NCBI GenBank assembly: GCA_001273335.1
Contig: LFWV01000002.1
Location: forward strand, 1 to 31,814
Direction: 5' to 3'
From: a miscellaneous Crenarchaeota group-1 archaeon SG8-32-3
GTDB lineage: Archaea; Thermoproteota; Bathyarchaeia; Bathyarchaeales; Bathycorpusculaceae
Length of the DNA stretch: 31,814 nt
Shown: piece after piece, positions 23,107 to 30,626 of the stretch
Layout of the letters: each line of letters starts with the position of its first letter
How positions within the stretch are numbered: the first letter of the stretch is position 1
Position numbers and translations under genes: made by a program
Notes under the pieces: generated by a model
The model's database searches: none
Seen by the model: the letters and a program-made list of their open reading frames with translations, nothing else
Told to the model about the DNA's origin: nothing

Positions 23107-24489
23107 TCAAAGTAAACTTTTCAGAAAACTGGAAAAACCGTCTCGTCTTATTCTTCGAAGAAGTGTTTTCGGCGATGTATTAAAGCCCCGTTGAAAACGT
23201 TGTTGAATCGCAACAACTTGTTCATAATTGAACTGGGCAGTTTTAACGAAAGCCAAAAAATTATCCATTCGATCGTAGAGACCTTTCTGCAAAACCTCCT
23301 CGTAGAGGTTACTGTTTGGACACGCTATATACACGTAAAATGTGCACCAATCGGGATCTAACTTCTTTGCAAACTTGTATGTTGTTTCCATGTCAGCGAT
23401 TGTTTCTCCAGGAATTCCCAACATAAATGAGCATGCGATGTGTATATCTGCCTCCCTACAGAGTTTGAACCCCTCAACAGTCTTTTCAGTGGTAGTACAG
23501 GTATTGAGTTTTTCTAGAATACGCGGAGAGCCTGATTGAACCCCAAAAAATATTGTTCGGCATCCCGCTTCTCGCATTTCTACAAGCAAATCTCGCGATA
23601 ACAAGTCAACTCTTGTATCGCAAGCCCACTCAAGGTCTAATTTTCGCTCTTTCATCAAATGACATAACGCAATGGTTTGCTTTTTGTTGATAGTAAAATT
23701 ATCATCTATGAAATAGATCCCTTTCGACCCAAAGTTTTCAATCATATATTCCAGTTCTTCTACAACTCGGGTCGGACTAAAAGAACGATATTTAGGCCCC
23801 CATAATTTGTTGGTCTCACAATAGTTACATCTGTAAGGGCAGCCTCTTGTTATATTCATCACGTCTACGGGTTTAGCATTCAAATAACCAATCTGCCTAT
23901 CATAAATCTCCATAGGCAACAAATGACGTGCTGGATAAGGGATATCATCCAAATCACTGATGAATTTGGGAGGGTTCTTCAGTATTTTTCCTTTGAACCG
24001 GCAAGCAACACCTGGAATTTTGGCGGTAGCTCGCTCATTATTGCCTTTAGCGATGTGGTTTGCAAGTTCAACTATTGCTCTTTCGCCTTCACCCATTACA
24101 GCATAATCTACCTCGGGATGCTGTAGCATTGTATCAGGCAAATAAGAAGGGTGCCAACCACCAACTACTACTTTGCACGAAGGACGCAGTTCTTTCACAG
24201 CCTTAGCTATTTCAATACATCTTTGATAAGTCACAGAACCACATGTCACACCCACTATTTCCGGACAAAGTCTCTCTATTTCCTGCTTGATGAAATCGAT
24301 TGAGGTATTAAGTTGATAATTATCAAGAATTTGCACCTGAAAACCCGCTTTTTCAAGAGCTCCGGCAACATACGCTAAGCCTAACGGAGGAAGCCTTGCG
24401 GGCACACCCCACGGTGAAAACGCAGGTGGAGGTGTAGTCATCAACAAAATCACTGTTTTTTCCTCCATTATTTCGAGTTTAATACGCAT
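23107..24489 (-). CDS. Cobalamin-binding radical SAM protein, second of three
   Basis: A 460-residue enzyme with a B12-binding domain (LPPLGLAYVAGALEKAGFQV, EIVGVTCGSVTYQR, VVVGGWHPSYLPDTMLQHPE, YAVMGEGERAIVEL) and a radical SAM domain with ligands C217, C221 and C224 in ITRGCPYRCNYCE. The conserved linker ISDLDDIPYPARHLLPMEIY and YFIDDNFTINKKQ, FGVQSGSPRILEKLN and CSFMLGIPGETIADME follow. It is related in layout to the genes at 20459 and 26230 but differs enough to suggest a separate substrate. The ATG at 24489 has no ribosome site; a TATA-like TTTATTATTTAAG at 24501-24513 would start transcription near 24482-24487, which favours the internal ATG at 24468 (MEEKTVILL). Substrate unknown. Confidence 0.9.
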   Translation of the reverse strand: MRIKLEIMEEKTVILLMTTPPPAFSPWGVPARLPPLGLAYVAGALEKAGFQVQILDNYQLNTSIDFIKQEIERLCPEIVGVTCGSVTYQRCIEIAKAVKELRPSCKVVVGGWHPSYLPDTMLQHPEVDYAVMGEGERAIVELANHIAKGNNERATAKIPGVACRFKGKILKNPPKFISDLDDIPYPARHLLPMEIYDRQIGYLNAKPVDVMNITRGCPYRCNYCETNKLWGPKYRSFSPTRVVEELEYMIENFGSKGIYFIDDNFTINKKQTIALCHLMKERKLDLEWACDTRVDLLSRDLLVEMREAGCRTIFFGVQSGSPRILEKLNTCTTTEKTVEGFKLCREADIHIACSFMLGIPGETIADMETTYKFAKKLDPDWCTFYVYIACPNSNLYEEVLQKGLYDRMDNFLAFVKTAQFNYEQVVAIQQRFQRGFNTSPKTLLRRIRRDGFSSFLKSLL

Positions 24490-24500
24490 AGCATAACTAT

Positions 24501-24513
24501 CTTAAATAATAAA
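24501..24513 (-). promoter_or_regulatory. TATA box before the second B12 radical SAM gene
   Basis: Minus-strand TTTATTATTTAAG; a start site 26 nt downstream falls at about 24482, after the first candidate ATG (24489) and before the second (24468). It therefore bears on which start is used. Confidence 0.4.
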
Positions 24514-24625
24514 CTTAACTGTGCAGGCATCTAAAAACAAATCGCAAGAACCAAAACCATTACAGCCTGTAAGGAATAGACTCGCTCAACGTAAACATAA
24601 CAATTATTGCGGTAATTATCAGAAA

Positions 24626-26191
24626 TTAAGTATGCACCACTCTTCCGCCCACAATGGTCATCTCCACTTCAATGTCGCCTATTTCTTTTGGTTCAACCAT
24701 CCAAGGGTCGCGCGAAAGGACTGCGAGATCTGCTAATTTGCCTTTTTCAATAGAGCCCGTGACGTTTTCCTCAAATATTGTGTATGCCGCGTCAATTGTG
24801 TAAAGGCGCAACGCCTCTTCAACAGTAACACATTCTTCAGGAAAAAACTCTCTTGTTACAGCCGCCTTGATGCCTAACAAAGGGTTTAAAGGTTCCATAG
24901 GGCAATCTGAACCGCCACTCACTTTCACGCCCTCACTTATCAGCGTCTTAATGGGATAAAGCCATCGAACTCTTTCAGGACCCAAACGTTCAGTGGCTGA
25001 CCACACTCTGAATTCTGAATCAACAACGCAGGGCTGCACAGAAACAATCACCCTGCAATTTTTCATCCGCTGAACCAGTTCTTCGTTGAGAACCGCAGCC
25101 TGTTCAATGCGATTGCGAAGCTCTTTTCCACGTACTTCTTTCAAAGTTCCTTCAATGGCGTTTAAAGCTACATCAACAGCCTTATCACCCACGGCATGTA
25201 TCACTAGTTGAAGGTTGGCGTGGTGGACCTTAACAGCCAACCTGTTCATTTCCTTTTGCGTATAAAGCAGTTTGCCGCTTGAATCGGGACAATCGTTGTA
25301 GGATTGAAAAAGCGCAGCGGTTCTTGCAGCTAAATAGCCGTCTGCAAAAATCACCACGCCACCGATCCGCAAGGCTTTATTCGCAGACTTGGATAAGGTA
25401 GAAGCTGGTACTCTGTCTAAGAGCTCAGCTGGAACGACAATGTAAACCCTTAAAGGCAGCCTGTTTCGAACACGAAGCTTCTCTATAACAGAAAGCTCCA
25501 TCAAAGATAATACAATCCAACATACACTAGTCACTCCAGCCTCCACAATTTTTTCACATGCCAAACTAACGGCTTCCAGCAGCTCGTCTTCAGTCATAAT
25601 AGGAACAAACTTCCACACTAAGCTTGTAGCATCATCGCGTAAAATTCCGGTGAGTCCACCTGTTTTCGCGTTTTTATCAATATCGCCGCCAGTACCTACT
25701 GTCTGTTTGGTTAAGTCAGCTAATTCTAACGCTTTGCTGTTCACCACACATATCTGCCCACATTCATGATAAAGTATTACGGGGTTGGCTGCGGAAAAAG
25801 CGTCCAAATCATGTCGCGTGGGAAGACGCCTCTCTGCAAAACGATTTTGATCCCAGCCACGCCCTATGATCCATTTTCCTCGAGGGGTTCTCTGCACACG
25901 CGCTTTAAGAATATCCTGCAGTTCTTGGATGGACATTACATTAGACAAATCAAGCCATGCTAAGACCCTTGCAAAATCAGCAACGTGAATATGAGTGTCT
26001 ATGAAACCTGGAACCACCGTTTTCCCTTTCAAGTTAATGAGTTTCGCGTCTTTTCCGATCCACCTGTCAACGTCATCGTTCGTGCCGACTTGAACTATTT
26101 TGCCGTCTTTTATGGCAATGGCTTCAGCATGAGGCTGCGAAGGGTTCATGGTAAAGATTTTTCCATTGGTTAAAACCAGGTCCGCTCGCAT
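24626..26191 (-). CDS. YtcJ-type metal-dependent amidohydrolase
   Basis: A 521-residue member of the amidohydrolase superfamily, YtcJ subfamily. The N-terminal beta-sandwich reads LVLTNGKIFTMNPSQPHAEA and IAIKDGKIVQVG, then the metal site HIH (H67, H69) in VPGFIDTHIHVADF. YtcJ hallmarks are GKWIIGRGWDQNRF, HAVGDKAVDVALNAIEG (metal histidine), VSVQPCVVDSE, GGSDCPMEPLNPLLGIKAAV with the catalytic Asp, and the closing IEKGKLADLAVLSRDPW. It hydrolyses an unknown C-N bond, probably in the cytoplasm, since no signal peptide is visible. It lies between two B12 radical SAM genes on the same strand: 136 bp before the downstream one and 38 bp after the upstream one, so it is probably cotranscribed with the gene at 26230. 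Confidence 0.92.
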   Translation of the reverse strand: MRADLVLTNGKIFTMNPSQPHAEAIAIKDGKIVQVGTNDDVDRWIGKDAKLINLKGKTVVPGFIDTHIHVADFARVLAWLDLSNVMSIQELQDILKARVQRTPRGKWIIGRGWDQNRFAERRLPTRHDLDAFSAANPVILYHECGQICVVNSKALELADLTKQTVGTGGDIDKNAKTGGLTGILRDDATSLVWKFVPIMTEDELLEAVSLACEKIVEAGVTSVCWIVLSLMELSVIEKLRVRNRLPLRVYIVVPAELLDRVPASTLSKSANKALRIGGVVIFADGYLAARTAALFQSYNDCPDSSGKLLYTQKEMNRLAVKVHHANLQLVIHAVGDKAVDVALNAIEGTLKEVRGKELRNRIEQAAVLNEELVQRMKNCRVIVSVQPCVVDSEFRVWSATERLGPERVRWLYPIKTLISEGVKVSGGSDCPMEPLNPLLGIKAAVTREFFPEECVTVEEALRLYTIDAAYTIFEENVTGSIEKGKLADLAVLSRDPWMVEPKEIGDIEVEMTIVGGRVVHT

Positions 26192-26229
26192 AAATGCACC
26201 TCGATTGTTTCTGTATGCACCTTAAGGCT

Positions 26230-27690
26230 TTATGTGTATGGTTGGAGTTGAGTTCTCAGCTTCCTAAAGTTGGCAAAAAAATGCCTTAACACTTTCGTAC
26301 GCCATACGCGATCATTTAACGCAGTCCTGACCATGCTCTTGCTATAAAATGTCCCTTTTAAGTATTGGCGGAGCATATACGACCACGAATAGAAATTGTT
26401 GTAAAACTTGCGCCGGATCTCCACGAGGTCTACGGGTAGAAGAGGATTCTCGAAGACCTGTGTCTGCATGTCGTAGTGGCTCCAGTCCGTTGACATAGGC
26501 CATCCCAAATCCTCCAAAGTTTTTCGAAGCGCAGTTCCAGGATACGGCGTAGCCAAGCACAAATATACATAATCAGGTTTAGTTCTACGGATGAAGCTGT
26601 AAGTCTGTTCCAATGTATCCACTGTCTCTCCGGGGTATCCGATAATCACAGACATGGCCACTGACAGACCTATATCCTTTGCTAGTTTGACCGCCTTCTC
26701 ATTCAGTTCAATTGTGGTTCGCTTATTTACAGCATCTAGAATCTTTTGGCAACCTGATTCAGCGCCGAAGCTAACAAGTTGGCAGTCTGCAGCCTTCATT
26801 TTAACCAAGACCTCTTTAGAAATCTGATCGACTCTTGTTTGGCAATCCCAAGGAACACCAATGTTTCTCTTCTTGATCCCTTCACAAATTTTAATGGCCC
26901 TCTGTTGGTCATAGGTGAACGCATCATCGTAAAAACTGAAGGCGCCAGCTCCCTGTTCATCCCTTAACCATTCCAACTCGTCCACTACACGATTTGGGTT
27001 TCTAGCCCTGAACCCTTTTCCAACCATGCGAGACGATACGCAATATGCACACTGGAAAGGACAACCTCTACTGGTTAGAATAGGAAGAACGTTTTTTCCA
27101 AAAAACTGATACTTGTCTAAATCGAAATAATGATATGCTGGATAAGGTAGTTCGTCAAGGTTTTGAATGAAGTGTCTGTTAGGTGTGCGAACTATGTCCC
27201 CGTCCTTCCTGAACGTTATACCTTCAACCTCATCGAGATCCCCAAAGCCAGAGAAATTTTGCAGCAGGTTGAGTGTTGTTTGTTCGCCTTCGCCTCTAAC
27301 TATAACATCAACAGCGGGATTTTCGCTTAGAATTTGGCTATCCATAAACGTGGCGTGTGGTCCCCCTAAAACAACAAGCACGTTTGGACACGTTTCTTTT
27401 GCAACTTGAGCGGCTAAGAGAGTGGATTCTATAATTGGAGTTATAGACGTTATGCCAACCACGTCGGGTTTAAAAGAGGCAAGTTCTGCCCTCAGCATCT
27501 TGTGGCTTATTCTAAGCGCTGGACAGTCAATTAGAGCTAACTCATAGCCAGCTTTTTCCAAGACAGCTGCCAAGTAAGCTATACCAATGGGCATGTTAGG
27601 ACACCACATTTGATCCATATCTAGGGCGGGTGGAATTACCAGCGCTATCTTGACCTTGCTTCTCATCTCCACAACATTAGCACTATTCAA
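26230..27690 (-). CDS. Cobalamin-binding radical SAM protein, third of three
   Basis: A 486-residue B12 radical SAM enzyme: B12-binding domain with IALVIPPALDMDQMWCP, MPIGIAYLAAVLEKAGYELA, DVVGITSITPIIEST, VVLGGPHATFMDSQIL and VIVRGEGEQTTLN; linker IQNLDELPYPAYHYFDLDKY; cluster ligands C210, C214 and C217 in TSRGCPFQCAYCV; then FSFYDDAFTYDQQRA, SFGAESGCQKILD and MSVIIGYPGETVDTLEQTY. The C-terminal 70 residues are basic and aromatic (FYNNFYSWSYMLRQYLKG). The start is TTG 27690 with a GGTGA site 3 nt upstream. The internal ATG at 27666 has GGAG directly abutting it, too close to work. It is transcribed ahead of the YtcJ amidohydrolase. The substrate is not deducible; GrsA/GrsB-like lipid modification or small-molecule methylation are options. 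Confidence 0.9.
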   Translation of the reverse strand: MNSANVVEMRSKVKIALVIPPALDMDQMWCPNMPIGIAYLAAVLEKAGYELALIDCPALRISHKMLRAELASFKPDVVGITSITPIIESTLLAAQVAKETCPNVLVVLGGPHATFMDSQILSENPAVDVIVRGEGEQTTLNLLQNFSGFGDLDEVEGITFRKDGDIVRTPNRHFIQNLDELPYPAYHYFDLDKYQFFGKNVLPILTSRGCPFQCAYCVSSRMVGKGFRARNPNRVVDELEWLRDEQGAGAFSFYDDAFTYDQQRAIKICEGIKKRNIGVPWDCQTRVDQISKEVLVKMKAADCQLVSFGAESGCQKILDAVNKRTTIELNEKAVKLAKDIGLSVAMSVIIGYPGETVDTLEQTYSFIRRTKPDYVYLCLATPYPGTALRKTLEDLGWPMSTDWSHYDMQTQVFENPLLPVDLVEIRRKFYNNFYSWSYMLRQYLKGTFYSKSMVRTALNDRVWRTKVLRHFFANFRKLRTQLQPYT

Positions 27691-27856
27691 GTTTCACCAC
27701 ATACCAATCGAGCTAATACCAAACCTAGAATATAGAATATTATTAACTTTCTCTATACTGATCAGCAACTATTCACTATCTTGAACTGTGCAACATTACC
27801 AGAAAAGGCATGTCATAAACATCTACTTCGCTCTCCCCTATCAACTCTGATCAAAC

Positions 27857-29101
27857 TCATATTTCTCTAACGCTGGGTTCGTAAACCTTCAAAGCCACGA
27901 GCGCCGCGAAAGGCACAGCCGCAACAGCCAGCAAAAGGAAGGGTAGTTGAGGCGAAACAAACGCGTAGAGAAAACCAACTACGATCTGGAGAACGCCTTG
28001 AACCAGATACATAAAGAATTGGATGCAGCCGTTCGCAGTGCCCCGCAGGTTTCGAGGAATCATGTCTCCTATCAAAACCTGATAACTAGTCAATTGCAGT
28101 GTGTTACCTAAGCCATAAAGGAAGAAAGCCAGAAGAAGCAAGTTGAAGTCAGCAGTCACGAAGAGAAGCATACCTGGAGCATACAACAGATAACCCAAGA
28201 TCAAGAAGGTTTTCCTACCCATAGTGTCCATTTTTAACCCAGCAACTATCCCAGGAACTGCCACACTCAAGTACATGAAGGCCATAACGAACGCCCACTG
28301 TGACTCGGTTATGTTTAGAACTGAAGTGGCGTAAACAACAAAATACGTGTAGCAACTCACCACTATACCATTTACGGCTATTGTAACCAAGAAAAGGTAG
28401 AACGCGGATTTCGAGAGCTTATGCCAGACGCTTATGCTTTCCCGCACGGCTTTAGGGTACTCGCTCAGCGCCTCCAAGATTTTAGGGCGACCACCCCCGT
28501 AGTTGGGCGGCAACGTTTCCTTGAGTTTTAGCCGCAATGTTGCAGTGGCAAAGTAAGCCACCATAACGATTGTGTAAGCGATACGCATGCCCAAGTCTAA
28601 TTCAAAAGCAAAAACCAAGTACTCCGCAATTAGTGGAGCTGGCAAAAGCACAAGGCTTGTGACTACCCATTGGAAACTGTAGCCTGCGCCCCTGTTCTCA
28701 GGCGGCAGCGAGTCAATAACCATAGCCATTAGGGCTGGCCCGTAAACGGCGCACACACTTTGTATTATCATGCCTAACATTATGAAGGGCCAAGAAGGTG
28801 CTATGATAAAGAAGAAGGCGCCGACTGCTAAGCCATAGGTCATTGTGGATACGAGCCATCTTCTGCCGTGTTTATCCGCTAAATAGCCGCCAGGGAACTG
28901 AACAAACGCAAGCGCGATGGAGCCTGCGAATGCGATTACGGACAGCAGGAACTCGTCAGCGCCTAGGCTCAGGTAGTAGAGGCTGGCGTAGGTTTGTGGA
29001 ATTGGACCTGCAAAGTACATTATCGCCCAGCTCAGGGTTAAAATTAAAAAATTACCTTTGAGTACGGTTGATGCGCCGCTGAAAACCGAAGACAGCTTCA
29101 T
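27857..29101 (-). CDS. Major facilitator superfamily transporter
   Basis: A 414-residue MFS protein with about twelve membrane spans. The loop 2-3 signature appears as GGYLADKHGRRWLV, and its second-half counterpart as GLKMDTMGRKTFL. Hydrophobic spans include FLLSVIAFAGSIALAFVQF, AVGAFFFIIAPSWPFIML, LMAMVIDSLPPENRGAGYSF (loop 4-5 motif with NRG), LLLLAFFLYGLGNTLQL and LPFLLLAVAAVPFAALVAL. The layout suggests a drug/metabolite exporter or sugar-type carrier; the substrate cannot be called. The ATG at 29101 lies 27-34 bp from a strong TATA box, so the transcript should be leaderless or nearly so. It diverges from a cation efflux gene, and a shared 132-bp region separates them. Confidence 0.92.
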   Translation of the reverse strand: MKLSSVFSGASTVLKGNFLILTLSWAIMYFAGPIPQTYASLYYLSLGADEFLLSVIAFAGSIALAFVQFPGGYLADKHGRRWLVSTMTYGLAVGAFFFIIAPSWPFIMLGMIIQSVCAVYGPALMAMVIDSLPPENRGAGYSFQWVVTSLVLLPAPLIAEYLVFAFELDLGMRIAYTIVMVAYFATATLRLKLKETLPPNYGGGRPKILEALSEYPKAVRESISVWHKLSKSAFYLFLVTIAVNGIVVSCYTYFVVYATSVLNITESQWAFVMAFMYLSVAVPGIVAGLKMDTMGRKTFLILGYLLYAPGMLLFVTADFNLLLLAFFLYGLGNTLQLTSYQVLIGDMIPRNLRGTANGCIQFFMYLVQGVLQIVVGFLYAFVSPQLPFLLLAVAAVPFAALVALKVYEPSVREI

Positions 29102-29127
29102 TATTTAAAAGCAATCTTGTAACCATT

Positions 29128-29135
29128 ATTTATAA
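29128..29135 (-). promoter_or_regulatory. TATA box of the MFS transporter gene
   Basis: Minus-strand TTATAAAT centred about 30 bp before ATG 29101, giving a predicted start site within about 4 nt of the codon. Confidence 0.55.
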
Positions 29136-29233
29136 TTGCCAGTTAAGAAGCGTTTTTGTCAAGGCAAATGGTTGGTTGCTGCCCCCGCAATTCTTAAATC
29201 GCCCTTGCATTGAGACATATAGCCTGATCGCTT

Positions 29234-30604
29234 ATGCCAGAGGCTTTAAAAGGCGGCATCAAACTCAGAGTTCTCAAGTTTTCAGCCGTTGCCATAGCCA
29301 GTGTGGTGATAGTGGAAGTGGTTTTGGGCTTGATTGTTGACAGCTTAGCCATTCTCAGCGATGGGTTACATGCTTTGCTTGACGTTTTTTCGACAGTGAT
29401 GCTTTTTGTCGCGACGCGAGCTTCGCTTAAGCCGCCAGACGAAGAACATATGTACGGGCATGAAAAGTATGAAGCCATAGGCGGGTTGATAGGAGGCATA
29501 ATTCTCGTAGGCATTGCCATCGCGATTTTCTATGAAGCCGCAATCCGACTTATCAGCAACATCCAAGTCAATGAAGAGTTACAGCTAGCGGGTTTCTTAG
29601 CCATCGGCTACACGTTATGCATAGATCTATTCAGAATAACCATATTTAGAAGTGCAGGACACAGTGAGAGCACGTCAATAAAAGCAGGATTCTACGATGC
29701 AATTTCCGATCTTGGTTCAACACTCATAGCTCTTTTAGGGTTTGGATTGGCAATTATGGGATTTTATTATGGAGATTCAATCGCATCGGTATTCCTAGGC
29801 TGTATGCTCACTTTTTTAAGCATCAGGTTAGCACGGGCTAGCATACTGGAGCTAAGTGACACCGCGTCTAAAGACCTTGTTCGAAGAATCAGAAAAACAG
29901 TGCTCGCCCATGGTAGCGTTCGTGATTGTCGAAAACTGAAAGTGCGGAAGGTAGGTTCAAAAATATTCGCTGAATGCTCAGTGCAGGTTTCAAGTTTGAT
30001 GAGCTTGGAAGAGGCTCATGCGTTAGCTTCGGACATCGAAGAGGATTTGACGGAAACATTTGGAAATGTTGACACTACAATTCATATTGAACCCACTGAG
30101 GAAGAAACCAATGTGGAGCAGCTTTTTGCGAAGCTGGCGATGGTGAAAAACGTGAAAGAAGTGCATGACATCGTAACCGTTTACGCACACGGTAAACTCT
30201 ACATCACTTTGCACGCATATGTGGATCCGACCCTGTCGGTGGAAGAAGCACATGACATCGCTGAGAGAATTGAGACCAAAATGCATTCGGAGATAAAGCA
30301 GGTTGAAAACGTAACCGTTCACGTTGAGCCGTACGGCATTGACAAGCACGCTGCTGAGATAGATGAGGATGAACTGAAACAGGTAATTGACAAATTGGCG
30401 AAGAAAGTTGAAACCAGCCTACGGTTGAAGAGAACAGTAAATTACGCGGCTGACGGAAAACAGTACATAAACATAGACTGCTGTTTCACCAAACATTTCC
30501 CGCTAACAGAAGCGCATGAGATTGCATCACAAGTTGAGAAAAAAATAGCAGAGTATTTTGCTGACGCAGTAGTTACGGTACACATAGAACCAGAATGCGA
30601 ATAG
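29234..30604 (+). CDS. Cation diffusion facilitator with three tandem C-terminal dimerisation domains
   Basis: A 456-residue CDF metal efflux protein. The six-span domain (about 1-215) has the transport site as H46-x3-D50 in SDGLHALLDV (span 2) and D155-x3-D159 in GFYDAISDLG (span 5), plus YGHEKYEAIGG after span 2. An H/D + D/D site differs from the D/D + H/D site of E. coli YiiP, so the metal (Zn, Fe, Mn or Co) cannot be read with confidence. The cytoplasmic tail is unusually long: three copies of the ferredoxin-like ZT_dimer unit are visible, each with a (L/V)xEAHxxA helix and a closing H(I/V)EP strand at about 257-288, 335-366 and 422-454. Family members usually have one. The ATG has TGATC 5 nt upstream, matching part of the anti-Shine-Dalgarno complement; TTCTTAAATC near 29191-29200 may be its TATA box. 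Confidence 0.93.
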   Translation: MPEALKGGIKLRVLKFSAVAIASVVIVEVVLGLIVDSLAILSDGLHALLDVFSTVMLFVATRASLKPPDEEHMYGHEKYEAIGGLIGGIILVGIAIAIFYEAAIRLISNIQVNEELQLAGFLAIGYTLCIDLFRITIFRSAGHSESTSIKAGFYDAISDLGSTLIALLGFGLAIMGFYYGDSIASVFLGCMLTFLSIRLARASILELSDTASKDLVRRIRKTVLAHGSVRDCRKLKVRKVGSKIFAECSVQVSSLMSLEEAHALASDIEEDLTETFGNVDTTIHIEPTEEETNVEQLFAKLAMVKNVKEVHDIVTVYAHGKLYITLHAYVDPTLSVEEAHDIAERIETKMHSEIKQVENVTVHVEPYGIDKHAAEIDEDELKQVIDKLAKKVETSLRLKRTVNYAADGKQYINIDCCFTKHFPLTEAHEIASQVEKKIAEYFADAVVTVHIEPECE

Positions 30605-30626
30605 AAAAAAAAGGAAAAAAGGGTTG
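30605..30626 (-). terminator. T-tract terminator of the beta-propeller gene
   Basis: The 22-bp gap, read on the minus strand, contains T6CCT8-like runs (complement of A-runs at 30606-30620) immediately after the TAA of the beta-propeller gene. It is a strong archaeal T-tract signal and does not serve the plus-strand CDF gene. Confidence 0.6.

Noticed and set aside
23107..27690. The radical SAM genes as recent tandem duplicates
   Set aside because: They share only domain layout and common motifs; the sequences differ throughout, and an unrelated gene lies between them.
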